NCBI GenBank assembly: GCA_013180625.2
Contig: SNVD02014553.1
Coordinates: forward strand, 434,001 to 498,000
DNA from: Boswellia sacra
Lineage: Eukaryota; Streptophyta; Magnoliopsida; Sapindales; Burseraceae
Direction: 5' to 3'
Length of the DNA stretch: 64,000 nt
Part shown: piece by piece, positions 54,155-64,000 of the stretch
Position numbering within the stretch: position 1 is the stretch's first letter
Layout: every line of letters begins with the position of its first letter
Position numbers and translations under genes: made by a program
Notes under the pieces: model-generated
Database searches by the model: none
Seen by the model: the letters and a program-made list of their open reading frames with translations, nothing else
Told to the model about the DNA's origin: nothing

Positions 54155-55432
54155 GGGGGACAACTTCACCGGCCGCTTGAGGTTAGCGCCCCAGTAGGAC
54201 CCCTGTTTCCCAGAAATTTCAATTTACCGCCGTGAGGTTTCAATTTGAACGTTAACTTAAACGGTTGAAGGGCGAAATCAGAATCTTATTTGTATGAATT
54301 TTGACACAGCATCGAAAAATTATCTACTTGGTTTAAAGTTAAATTAAAAACAAAAATTTCATTTCTAACCTTCGAACTCCCTTCTCTCTCCCTCTCTCTC
54401 CCTCTCTTCACCCTCACTGCACAGCAAGCAAAACTGGTTTTCCCTCTTCCTCATGTTTTCAGGACTTCCTTGTCCAGATTCATAGAAGCGTTGACTGCTG
54501 GGCACACTGATTTACTACGGTTCTGGCCAATTTGCTGTCCTTTTGTCGAGGATCATGGGAATGTTTCTCCATCAGAAACTCGATGCAATGCTGTCCTCGA
54601 TCAGCATTGCTAGTCAATTAAAACTAATTTTAAAAAACCCCAATTTCCTCAAACCATTACACACGCATCTCTCACCATCCTCGCTGCTCCCTCTCCGTCT
54701 CCATCTTCACCAATCCCTCAAATTTTCCACACATAATTTTCCAGCCCAATAAAGCAATAATTACTTAGATCTTATTTCTGTTCTATTTGTAATTAAGCTC
54801 AGATTTGCTTATAATGCATATTTGTGAAACCTGATTAGACTTAAATTATTTGAAACCTAGAAAAAAAACTCAACACAGGATGCTTTCAATAGATCGTAAG
54901 CATCAAATTCTAAAATTTTCAAATACTCCGTTTAATATGTGATAGAACAGAGGGAGGCAATTACAGAGATAGGAACTTTCAAAGGTTCAAGCTTTAGTAG
55001 ACCAGTATACCACCTGGACTTATAGCATCATCAATCGCCAGAGATGACAACCGTGGTCCCAACCTCTGAGGAAGATCCCGCGCCATTGTTCGCTTCACCT
55101 CCGAACTTGCCTGGGTGCGGTCCCGATATGTACTCATTTCTGTTTCCCACGAAGAAGAGAGGGAAAGGAGGAGGCGGAGAGAGGGGAGAGGAGAGAATCG
55201 AGAGGAGGAGAGAGGGATAAGAATTCTGTTTTTTTATTATTCTTTTTTTGACAGGTCAAACAACTGAGAAGAATGTATTATGGTCTATTTGCTATGTATT
55301 CGGTTAAATGATTTTTAGACACCATTTTCCGTTAAATAAACTTTAACAATGGAAGCTCAGGGGGCGAATTGGAGTTTTCAGGAACTGAGGTCCTGATTAT
55401 TTAGCCTAACCTTAGGGGGCAACGTCAATATC
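54155..55432. mobile_element. MULE-like non-autonomous element, 1.3 kb
   Basis: The left edge region (GACAACTTCACCGGCCGCTT, then GAGGTTAG) and the right edge, reversed (GATATTGACGTTGCCCCCTA, then AGGTTAG), are similar over about 85 bases, with TTTAACGG-like words at the inner limits. The inside contains CT-rich leader-like sequence (54380-54430), GC-richer words (55030-55200) and short open frames, so captured host sequence is possible. A 9-bp target duplication could not be fixed, hence edges are approximate. Confidence 0.55.
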
Positions 55433-55999
55433 TAGTAGTAGGCAATTTATTATGATGATTCGCAGTCTCTATTGGTCGTCCTTGCCTACATAACCTAAGA
55501 AACAACAGAACCCCCCAACAAACAATCTTAGATGCAAAGACTTTAGTATCCTTTTTGTCTTATTATGCTTATAAAATTATAAAAATTGAGTAAATAAGAA
55601 AAACTTAGAAACTTAATAAGATTTTAATTTTTTTTTATAAATTTAGAAAATTAAATTTTAAATAATCCTGAAATATGCCATTCATAATTTACAAAATGTT
55701 TTATTGCTTTATTCCTTTTCTAAGTTTTTTAAATAATTTTTTTAAAATTTTACATTATATATATATAGATTTTACAAACTTTTTTTAACAAGCTAAGTAT
55801 TTTAATTACACAATATTTTTTAATTTTTTTATATTTATAAGTTTATAATTTCATTAATCTTTTATAATAAGTTATGTTAATTTTGTCAAAAGTTTTTCAT
55901 AAGCATACACTTCTTTTATATTTAATATTATAAACATATCTATTTCATAAGGAGGGTATTAACCTATTTATACCTGAGGTGGTGTGTTCTCTGTGAAAA
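55433..55999. other. AT-rich sequence missing from block A2
   Basis: About 550 bases lie between the MULE-like element and the point where similarity to block A2 resumes (near 56020/5305). No terminal repeats or gene were recognised. Confidence 0.3.
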
Positions 56000-56146
56000 T
56001 AAAGGATCTTGTTGTTACTTACAGAAACCAGTGGATCAGTTTATACACCTCAAAACTAAAGGATCCAAAAAGAAATTCCCCTGAACTTCCCATTCGAAAA
56101 GCCAAACCTAGCCCACTTGGGCCACTTCGTAGCAGCTGTACCCTCT

Positions 56147-56154
56147 TTATATAC
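56147..56154 (+). promoter_or_regulatory. TATA-like box of the MATE gene
   Basis: TTTATATA occurs in CCCTCTTTATATACTACC. The orphan copy (near 5435) has GTCATATAC at the same place. If real, transcription starts near 56180. Confidence 0.35.
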
Positions 56155-56179
56155 TACCATTGCTATCCCTCTTCAGCTT

Positions 56180-56379
56180 TCGTACTTTCTCTCTTCTTAT
56201 GTACTGTTGCTGTCTCTCTTCAGCTAATTTTATGACCCTTTTGCCCATTACTTTCTCTGTGTAGCACTTCTTGTGAAGTGGAGCTGAAACTCTCACTCTC
56301 AGAAAACAACAGTACTATACAGCCCCAGAAGAGATTCTGTTAACAACAGCTGCAACAGCAACTGCAACTCCAAACACAA
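56180..56379 (+). other. 5' untranslated leader exon of the MATE gene
   Basis: The leader ends at the donor CACAA|GTAAGT (intron 1 from 56380). The acceptor is TTTCAG at 58388-58393, eight bases before the ATG, so intron 1 is about 2.0 kb. The exact 5' end is inferred from the TATA-like box. The strong conservation with 5440-5652 supports its being an exon. Confidence 0.55.
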
Positions 56380-58401
56380 GTAAGTTTTCTTATCTCTTTT
56401 TCTCTTGGTGGCGCAATCAAACTTTAATTTGTTCTTTAGAAACATATATTTATGCAATGCTTATCGCCTTTTATCGGACTAAAAGTACATATCTTAGATC
56501 AAAAGAACCACATGATGATTTCTTCTTCTGATTCTCAATATATATAGCATTGACCCATGAACTATATCTTCTATCTAGTCTTCTTTCGCAGCTTCAAGTA
56601 TTAATACATCTGCTTCTTTGTCGAACCTAACATCTGGAGTCTAATCGCTGCTTATTTTCCGATAACGCCATCTAATCCTCGTATTTCTAATTATTATTAT
56701 TATACTTATATTTTATCTAGTCAAATTATTTTTATAATGACGATAGATTTTGAAATATATATGACAGAGTTTAGTGGCTTACAGAAAGGTATATTATCGA
56801 GTTATAATGAAATTCGTATCCCAAATAAAAATGATTTAGCACTGTTCTTTTCCTTCCTTTGAAAAAAAAAAAAAGGAAATTCACTTTTTAACTCGTATCT
56901 ATGAACTTAAATAAATTAAGTGGATTTCCTAGTTTTGTATTTTTTTTTAATGCAAGTCATTTTAACGTGTATTAAAGACAAGTTTAAAAAGAATTAATTT
57001 ATTAAGATGCATATTTTAATTTATTTCATATCTTTGTTTCAAAACACCACTTTGTTTTTAATTTTTTGTCAACTTTTGCTCACTGTTAACATTTTCGAGG
57101 CCTGAAGTCGAGGGAGTGACTACCTAATTAATATAACCTATATCGGTCCAAGCACTGAAAAAGACAACCAAAGCTAATTATAAATAGAAGTAAATAATAT
57201 CAGTTCAGGCCACCGTCGGTAACAGCGTCAGATAATAAACTAATGATATATATACGCAAAACGATGACGCACAAAAATATATGAGGGATAGAGGAAGCAA
57301 TTAAATTAAATAAACATAAATCTGATTTAATTTATGTTGCCTGTTTGGCCGGGTGTGTACATTGGTTTTAGTGGCTGTCTAGTGCTTTCAGTCGGTGTTG
57401 GGGGTCGTTGTGTTTGTTGTAGAGTTGGGTTGCCGTAGTTTTGGTGGTTGCTAAGAGTGGTGGTGGTGCTCTAATATTTGGTTGACCCTGTGCTTGTTGG
57501 TGGTCGTTCGGCCATTCGCCGTTGTCCTTGAAAGCCCAGGTCATGGCCAACCATGATTTTGCCTCCACCAGACACGGATGACGACCACCACAGCAGTCAT
57601 GGCCAACGACAACCGTACATGCGACCACCATGACCGTTGGATATATATTCTACTTTTTCAGCTTATTGCTGTTGGGTTTTATAACTTTTAATCGAGTTTG
57701 ATTGTTTGGTTTAGTAATTTTCAATTAGGATAGTAATTATTTTTACATACATATGTTTTTTTTTTTAATTTTCTCATTCACTATTTTTTTGATTATTAAA
57801 GAAACCATAAGTTCGTGAATATGACGAACTTCGGGAAGTTTTTAATTAAAAAGGCAAATTGCAATTCCGAATTATATTAAACTAATTAAAAGGCTAGTTA
57901 GTAGCATAACATATAGGTGCTTCAAGTTCCCCTCCAATTCTTCTCCTTTTCAATGTAGGAAAGTTATCTTAGCAATTTAAAAATAATGATCGGGATCAAC
58001 TTGTAAATAATTTTTGTTCCTCTTAAAATTTTCTCTTGTTATTAAAAGAAAGGGCTCAAATATACATATGTTTCATAAGAAACTTAAATTACATAGGAGA
58101 AGTAAAAGTTTAAATATAGAGATTTATTATATAGCAAAATACAGAATAAATACTAAGTAAACATAATAGCGAACTAACCGCATTATTAAAACTATCCCGT
58201 AATGAGACATATATGATGTGAATTAAAAATCAATCCATTCGATATTCTTCCTAGACGAATTAATTCTACCGTTCCAGCATGCATATTTAGTATAATAATA
58301 GAATCAATCTATAACATCATTATTGTATGCGTAAAAGAAACTCTGAATCCCAAGTCTTATTTTTTACCGATTGTTATAATTTTGATGTTTCAGAATAAAC
58401 A

Positions 58402-61400
58402 ATGGCAACTGGTTTGGAAGAGAGGCTTCTAGTATCAGAACAATGTGATCTGAAAAGAAGGATTTGGATCGAAACGAAGATTTCATGGAGGATTGCATTT
58501 CCTTCAATGCTTTTTAGAGTGTCATCATTTGCAATTATTGTTGTGACACAAATTTTTCTTGGACATCTTGGTGAAGTAAATCTTGCTGCATATGCACTCG
58601 TACAAACCATTTTTTTACGCTTTGCGAATGGAATTTTGGTAAGCTCTGGGCTATAATTATACACTATTTTTATTGCAATTAAAATTGTTACATCCTTTTG
58701 GGTAATCTTTTTAATTTCTTATATCTTAAAGTCAGTTTGGCTTCATTAATATGAAGGTTTGTATAAATCATATATGAAATTCCCTAATAACCTTTTTCAT
58801 ACACACGAAATTAACAATATATATCATCTAATTTAGATATTGTTTGACTAATAGGATTCGAAAGGAATCTCGCAAATCAATTAATCAACACATGAAATTA
58901 TTGTATTTAAAAGATTCTGATTTCCATGCATGTTGGCTCTTAATTTTTTAAGCTGGGCATGTCAATTGCAACTGAAACATTATGTGGACAAGCATTTGGA
59001 GCAGGGCACTACCACATGATGGGTATTTACTTGCAACGATCATGGATAGTTGATATTATAACTGCAACAATTTTGCTTCCTATCTTCATTTTCGGGGCAC
59101 CACTATTGAAAGTACTTGGCCAAGATGAAGCAATAGCAGAAGCAGGAGGAGAAATGTCTTTATGGCTCATTCCCTTCCTCTATTACTTTGTGTTTAGCTT
59201 TACCATTCAAATGTACTTACAAGCACAACTCAAAAACATGATAATCGGATGGCTAGCTACTGCATCCTTACTGCTGCATGTGCTTCTATCCTGGATCTTT
59301 GTGTACATATTTGATTTTGGAGTTGCTGGCACAATGATCTCAATGAATGTAGCCGGTTGGTTAGTAGTTATTGGAGAGTTTGTGTACATCTTCGGTGGTT
59401 GGTGTCCAACTACCTGGAAAGGCTTTTCGAAAGCTGCCTTTCGTGATATATTGCCAGTGATAAAGCTGTCAATATCCTCTGGTGTCATGATCAGGTAAAC
59501 AAATTAACGTTTCTTCTTACCAACAGGGATAGAATTATGTAGTGCTTGCTATGTAATTTTATTTTTATCATTTTATTCTTTACAGCTTAGAGCTGTGGTA
59601 CTTTTCGGTGCTAGTCTTGTTGGCTGGGTTAATGAAAAATGCGACTGTTGCCATCTCTGCTTTCTCTATTTGGTAAGCCTTTTCTGTTCACTTTTTTTTT
59701 TCTTTTTTTTGTTTTTTTGTTTTGTTTTTTATAAGAACTTCATAAGAGCTTGTCAATGAGGTAAAAGCTTTTGTAAAATTTCCCTACTTCAATAAATAAG
59801 ACATGAGTATTTGCTGATTAAATTTGTTTCTTTGTTTTTGCAGCCTCAATGTCAGTGTATTTGTACTTATGATTGGTCTTGGGTTCCTAGCTGCCGCATG
59901 GTATATTTCTTTAATTAACTAGACCTCTTAATTCAAATTGTGTCAATTAGGGCATCTATCAGATTAAAAATAGTAAAAAAAACTAAGACAATTAAAAATA
60001 TTTAATTATTTTCTTGAATAAGTAAGTATTAAATAATAACTACAATTTTACTACTTTTAATTTCTTAACATATATCCTTAAAATTTAATGTCATCATCTA
60101 TTATCATCTCTTCATAAATCTCGGTTATATATTCTTTACCGTTCTACACTATGTTTTCTGCAGTGTGAGGGTATCAAATGAACTGGGAAGAGGAGATGCT
60201 AGAGCTGCAAAATTTTCCATAAAAGTTGTCCTAACTACTTCAACGTGTATTGGACTGCTCTTCTTTGTTTTGTGTTTAGCCTTCGATAAAGAGCTTTCTT
60301 ACTTGTTTACTAGTAGTAAGGAAATAGCAGAATCGGTGTCAAATCTATCTCTGCTACTTGCTTTCTCGGTTTTGCTTTACAGCGTTCAACCAGTACTCAC
60401 AGGCAAGTTTTTCTTTCTTTTCTAAATGGCTAGTCACAAAATGTTTCTAAATAAAATAAGCTTGAGCCTTCAAATTCTTGCAAGCAGGTATAGCAATAGG
60501 CGCTGGTTTTCAAACCGTAGTTGCATATATTAACTTGGCAAGTTATTACCTGATTGGAGTTCCAGCTGGAGCTTTGCTTGGATATGTGGCAGATCTTGGA
60601 ATCAAGGTAAGAAAGAACATTAAGTTTCTTATTAAGTGTACTATTTATTGTGTTCATGTCATGTTGATTGGTAATATTAAAAATTGCCACCCCCAATTCC
60701 AGGATAGCTAGCCTTAATTGTTGTTATAACATATTATATTCCAAGAAAAAAAAACTGCGTTTGACATAAGAAAAAAAAAAAGAATTGTCTTAATTTTCAA
60801 AAAACTAACTGAAACAAAAAATAGTCCTTCAATTAGCCCTTCACTGTATCTAGGAGACTAGGAGTCCTACCTTCACAACTTGAAAATGCCACCGTTATTC
60901 ATTAATTTTGAACTCTGGGTGATTCAATATTTTGAAGCCCTACTCTAACCTTATCCATCGTGACAATTCTATGCTATCTTAATAAGAGTATCAGATCTTG
61001 GGTGTTACAAACTGCTATATCCAATTTGGTCACTCTATATTATGGCTTAAGAATGATGTGGATTTACTCTAGTCCCACCATAAGGTAGCTTGTACGAATT
61101 TGCATTTTGGAAAACAAAAAAAAGTCGCATACTAATGGGAGAATGTCTTGAAATTCTTTATCAATTTTATAAAAATCTTCACAGAATTCTATCCCATTTC
61201 CTGTCCTACGTTGTCGTCTAAATAGGTGATACAGATAACAGAAGCATTAAATGTCTTTAACAATTGTTCATTTCTCAATTGGATCACAAAATAACAAGAG
61301 TGTATTCACCATATTCAATTTTTTTTTTCACTTGTAAAATAATTTGGGGTAGAAGTTGTTGACAAAAACTTTTTTTTTTTTTTTAAACAATCAAGGAGTA

Positions 61401-62621
61401 GTTTTAGATTCTACTCCAATGTTTCTTACTATTCCAAATTTTTAGCCTTAAATATTCCTCTCTAAAACATTGACTAGACCCCTCCAATTAAAGGCTAGCC
61501 GGACTATACAAGATTTAAAAACTCGTTGATTTGTCTGTCTAATGAAATAAGAACATTCTGCAACCCTAACAAAATCTCAAAAGGACTGTCTAACGCAGTT
61601 CCATCCAGTTAAACAGAGGATGACATTGAGGAAGAAAATTAATTCTTAATAAAACTAAACACAGCTTTGGCATTAACTTGAAAGCCATGGGGCCATATAT
61701 GACGTGTCATGACATTAAAATAAATATAGCTGATGATCCTATTCATCTTGATCAAACCAAGTTTATTCATACATGGACATTTCATCGGACAAAAAACTTG
61801 ACCTTAGGCTGATTTGCGTTTCTTCCGTTACCAAATCAATTAATATTAACAAATTTTTTCTTGGGTAGGGCTGCAAAATTAATATCTTTGCACTAACTAG
61901 CTTGAGAAGTACAAATTTGTATGCTTGATAATTGAAAGTCTTTTTTAGAAGTCTTCGTTAACACACAATTCTCTTTAAGACCAATGTTATTATAATTATT
62001 CTAAAAGCACAGATGGGTGCGTAAATCATTAGAACTCAATTAATTCTTATTTAATATTTTTAGGGCTTATGGCTTGGATTGTTGGGTGGAGTGGTGATTC
62101 AAACACTTGTTCTTGCTTACGTTGTGTGGAGGACAGACTGGGATGAGCAGGTAAGTACTACCTTAATTTTTGTGTACGAGTTATTACAATTGCAAATTGA
62201 ATTGAAGTCAATTAACATGGTTTTAGTTTTGTTTTCTACTAGTGTTTTAATTCAACATAATAGGAAGTAAGCTAAAGAACCAAAAAATAAACAGAAAACA
62301 AGAAGAAGAAGAATGAAGAAAAGTATAATTATTGTATTTTTTTTCCTAGAAGAAATAACAATGAAAATTTACTAAATGCTATTATAACAAAAAAGGTTTT
62401 CATCATGTAATTTCTTTAAAAAAAAAGAATCATATTCACCTTTATTTTAGTTTAAGATGCTAATGAAATCTATTTATTGCTCATATATTATTGCATGGGA
62501 ACATTTGATTTCCTTATTGCAGGTGGTCAAAGCTTCCCAACGCTTGAATCGAATGTTTTTGGAGCCATCAGAAGTAGAATCTTATCAGAGCCAAAACTCC
62601 CCTCGTGCTCGAATAAATTAA
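58402..62621 (+). CDS. MATE (DTX) family multidrug and toxic compound extrusion transporter
   Basis: Eight coding exons join in frame to 488 residues: 58402-58638, 58953-59494, 59586-59672, 59844-59900, 60164-60402, 60488-60606, 62064-62150 and 62523-62621 (TAA). Family words are ETLCGQAFGAGHYHMMGIYLQ (from residue 87), YLQAQLKNMI, SGVMISLELWYFSVLVLLAG, VRVSNELGRGDA (from residue 309), FTSS, VQPVLTGIAIGAGFQ and YINLASYYLIGVPAGALLG, as in plant DTX proteins with two bundles of six membrane helices. Such proteins export secondary metabolites, flavonoids or organic acids across the plasma membrane or tonoplast with H+ antiport; the substrate cannot be read from sequence. The ATG lies in AAACAATGGC. 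The intron 60403-60487 is GC-AG. The short exon 59844-59900 reads LNVSVFVLMIGLGFLAAA, where relatives often carry a W and a different helix. A polyadenylation word AATAAA follows at 62755. The gene looks intact. Confidence 0.92.
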
Positions 62622-63756
62622 AAAGCGTTTGAGCTTCTACATAGATAACTGTCTCCCAATGAATGTGGAATTAATAATTTTTGTTTCATTTTTGAAAGAT
62701 AATCATTAGTTTCCGATTTTCAATTACTGTTCAATGACTCACTATTGAGCTTGAAATAAATTATTTTGATTTAATTCAACAATTAATTACACTAATTCTT
62801 GTAACACCCATGATCTAATTAACTTGAATAGATTATGACTTTATTTTACACTCAAAGCAATAATCGACCAATTGTAAAAAGGAAACAACATATCATATCC
62901 AACAAGAATATAATTATGGGAAAATTGAAAGAATGGACTTAATTAGGGGCCCTTGATGAAATTTGGACACATCTTGAAAAATTTTCATACCACAGACACT
63001 TTGTGGATAAAAAGACTAAAATACCCTTACCATTATGTAATTGAATTTAGAAAAAAGAAGAAAGTAAGTAAACGAAACAAAGAAACCAGTAACTCCTTCA
63101 TACACATCACTGTCCAAAACAACTTTAACAACTGAAGCTGAGCAAACAAGGTAAGAACAACTTTCCTTAATCTCTCTCTAAATGGCATGAAAATTTTATT
63201 AGGTTGTAATGTTTTCGCTATTTATCGTTTTGGTAACTGTCAATCGTATTATATAACTTAAAATAGGGATATGTATGTGAACTAAGGTTAGAGATAGTGC
63301 CGTTTTTGTCAAAATTTGTTCAAAATTGGTATCACAGTCGACGGGGGAAGAAGACGAGATTTGTCGAGCGTCATCAAGTGTCAAGGGGTTATGTCAGATT
63401 GATTCTTGACATGTTGGATGGTCATGTCGAGTGTCTAGGGGTTGTGTTGAGTCTAGGACCGAGTATCGTGTTAGTGCGTCGAGTGGAGTGCCGAACATGA
63501 CGAGTGTCAGATGCCAATTTCATCGAGTTCGTGTGTCGAGTATATGTGTTGAGGTAGTCAAGCGTCGGTCGTTGCATTTCGAGATGGTTGTTGAGTGGCG
63601 AGCATTTAGGTCGAGTTTCATCGAGCGTTTAGGCAGAAATATCGTTTTTGTAGCTTTTGTAGGCAATTTTGTAACAATTTATTGTCCATGGACTTATATG
63701 ATATGTCTCTATCATGTAGGAAATGGAAACTTTACTAATACTTATTCTATACAATA
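62622..63756. other. 3' flank of the MATE gene and anonymous sequence
   Basis: The first 140 bases are the likely 3' UTR. From 63340 to 63620 GTCGAG-like words recur (GTCGAGTGTC, GTCGAGCGTC, GTGTCGAGTA), giving a slightly GC-richer patch of unknown nature. No gene is supported. Confidence 0.35.
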
Positions 63757-64000
63757 GTTCTTGGACTATGCAAGAGAATTGTGGTTATTTATACACCAGT
63801 GGGAGGGCGAAGCAATTGATAATTCGTAGGTCTGATACCTATAATGAGTTGGTTGACTGTAATTAGTATTGAAATAGGTTGGGATCTTCGTAGGTATAAC
63901 ATAAGTTTAGAGGTTCAATTTGCTTTTAAGGGTCTTCCGCCAATGCCGACTACTATTGAGACTGACAACGATGTTTGTTTCTTTATACAACATTGTTTGG
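63757..64000 (+). pseudogene. MULE transposase N-terminal region (broken, runs off the window)
   Basis: The frame reads CGYLYTSGRAKQLIIRRSDT then YNELVDC (63780-63860), meets stops, and after a frame change continues NISLEVQFAFKGLPPMPTTI then ETDNDVCFFIQ (63898-63990). These words match the N-terminal domain preceding MULE transposases (..SDTYNELV.., ..PPMPTQIETDNDV.FFI..). Stops at 63862 and 63868 show decay. The catalytic domain, if kept, lies to the right of the window. Confidence 0.65.

Larger units (their letters stand above)
51130..57045 (+). repeat. Duplicated block B: upstream region, promoter and leader of the intact MATE gene
   Basis: The left part (51130-52090) matches 31990-33000 and the right part (52095-57045) matches 4425-6275. 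Compared with those copies, block B carries extra DNA at 51671-51960, 52773-54097, about 54155-55432 and about 55433-56000. The first two extras have terminal repeats and target duplications, so they are insertions in B rather than deletions in A. Confidence 0.78.

Noticed and set aside
63326..63340. TTGGTATCACAGTC as a primer-binding site
   Set aside because: Differs from TGGTATCAGAGC at the key end, and no LTR edge precedes it.
1..64000. CRISPR arrays, operons, prophage or plasmid functions
   Set aside because: Gene structure with introns and plant transposons throughout; no spaced identical repeats with unique spacers.

Overview
The window reads as nuclear DNA of a eudicot plant. It is AT-rich, the genes are split by short GT-AG introns, and most of the sequence is transposable elements typical of dicots (CACTA, copia, gypsy, hAT and MULE relics, MITEs). 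Nothing bacterial, plasmid, phage or CRISPR-like is present. I cannot name the genus from sequence alone.

Only two ordinary host genes look intact. One is an intronless BAHD acyltransferase of the hydroxycinnamoyl-transferase (HCT) type (minus strand, 34194-35504). The other is an eight-coding-exon MATE/DTX transporter (plus strand, 58402-62621, 488 residues) with an untranslated leader exon near 56180-56379. The promoter and leader of the MATE gene exist a second time at 4425-6275 without any coding sequence behind them. The stretch upstream of that promoter exists a second time at 31990-33000. The two partial copies meet at the same point of the intact copy (about 52090). This looks like the debris of a tandem MATE array broken by transposons.

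Layout. 1-3771: right part of a CACTA element with its seven-exon ORF1-type gene, subterminal repeats and terminal CACTA repeat. 3780-4385: copia LTR fragment. 4425-6275: orphan MATE promoter/leader. 7076-13420: a minus-strand gypsy-type element without pol, with matching CGTGT target duplications, a gag remnant, very GC-rich tandem arrays, a hairpin minisatellite, and a truncated second gypsy element inside it. 13426-18500: mostly anonymous sequence with a possible SINE. 18500-22687: decayed plus-strand copia element, cut inside its RNase H domain by a second CACTA terminus. 22688-27237: a composite zone carrying minus-strand fragments of host genes (VPS35, a phosphoenolpyruvate/phosphate translocator, perhaps an MBD protein) and a copia LTR-gag piece. 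27845-31626: a 3.8 kb solo gypsy LTR with perfect GATGT duplications. 33275-34033: non-autonomous hAT. 34194-35504: the HCT-like gene. 38140-47521: an almost complete minus-strand Sirevirus-type copia element with an env-like ORF after pol. 51130-57045: the intact copy of the duplicated block, which gained a 290 bp MITE, a 1.3 kb hAT element (itself holding a 214 bp MITE) and a 1.3 kb MULE-like element. 58402-62621: MATE gene. 63757-64000: start of a MULE transposase relic.

The most unusual items are the composite gene-fragment zone next to a CACTA end, the GC-rich and hairpin-forming arrays inside the 7-13 kb element, the orphan MATE regulatory copy with empty sites that order later insertions in time, and two GC-AG introns (one in the CACTA gene, one in the MATE gene). 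I found no clear evidence for a new enzymatic or defence system.
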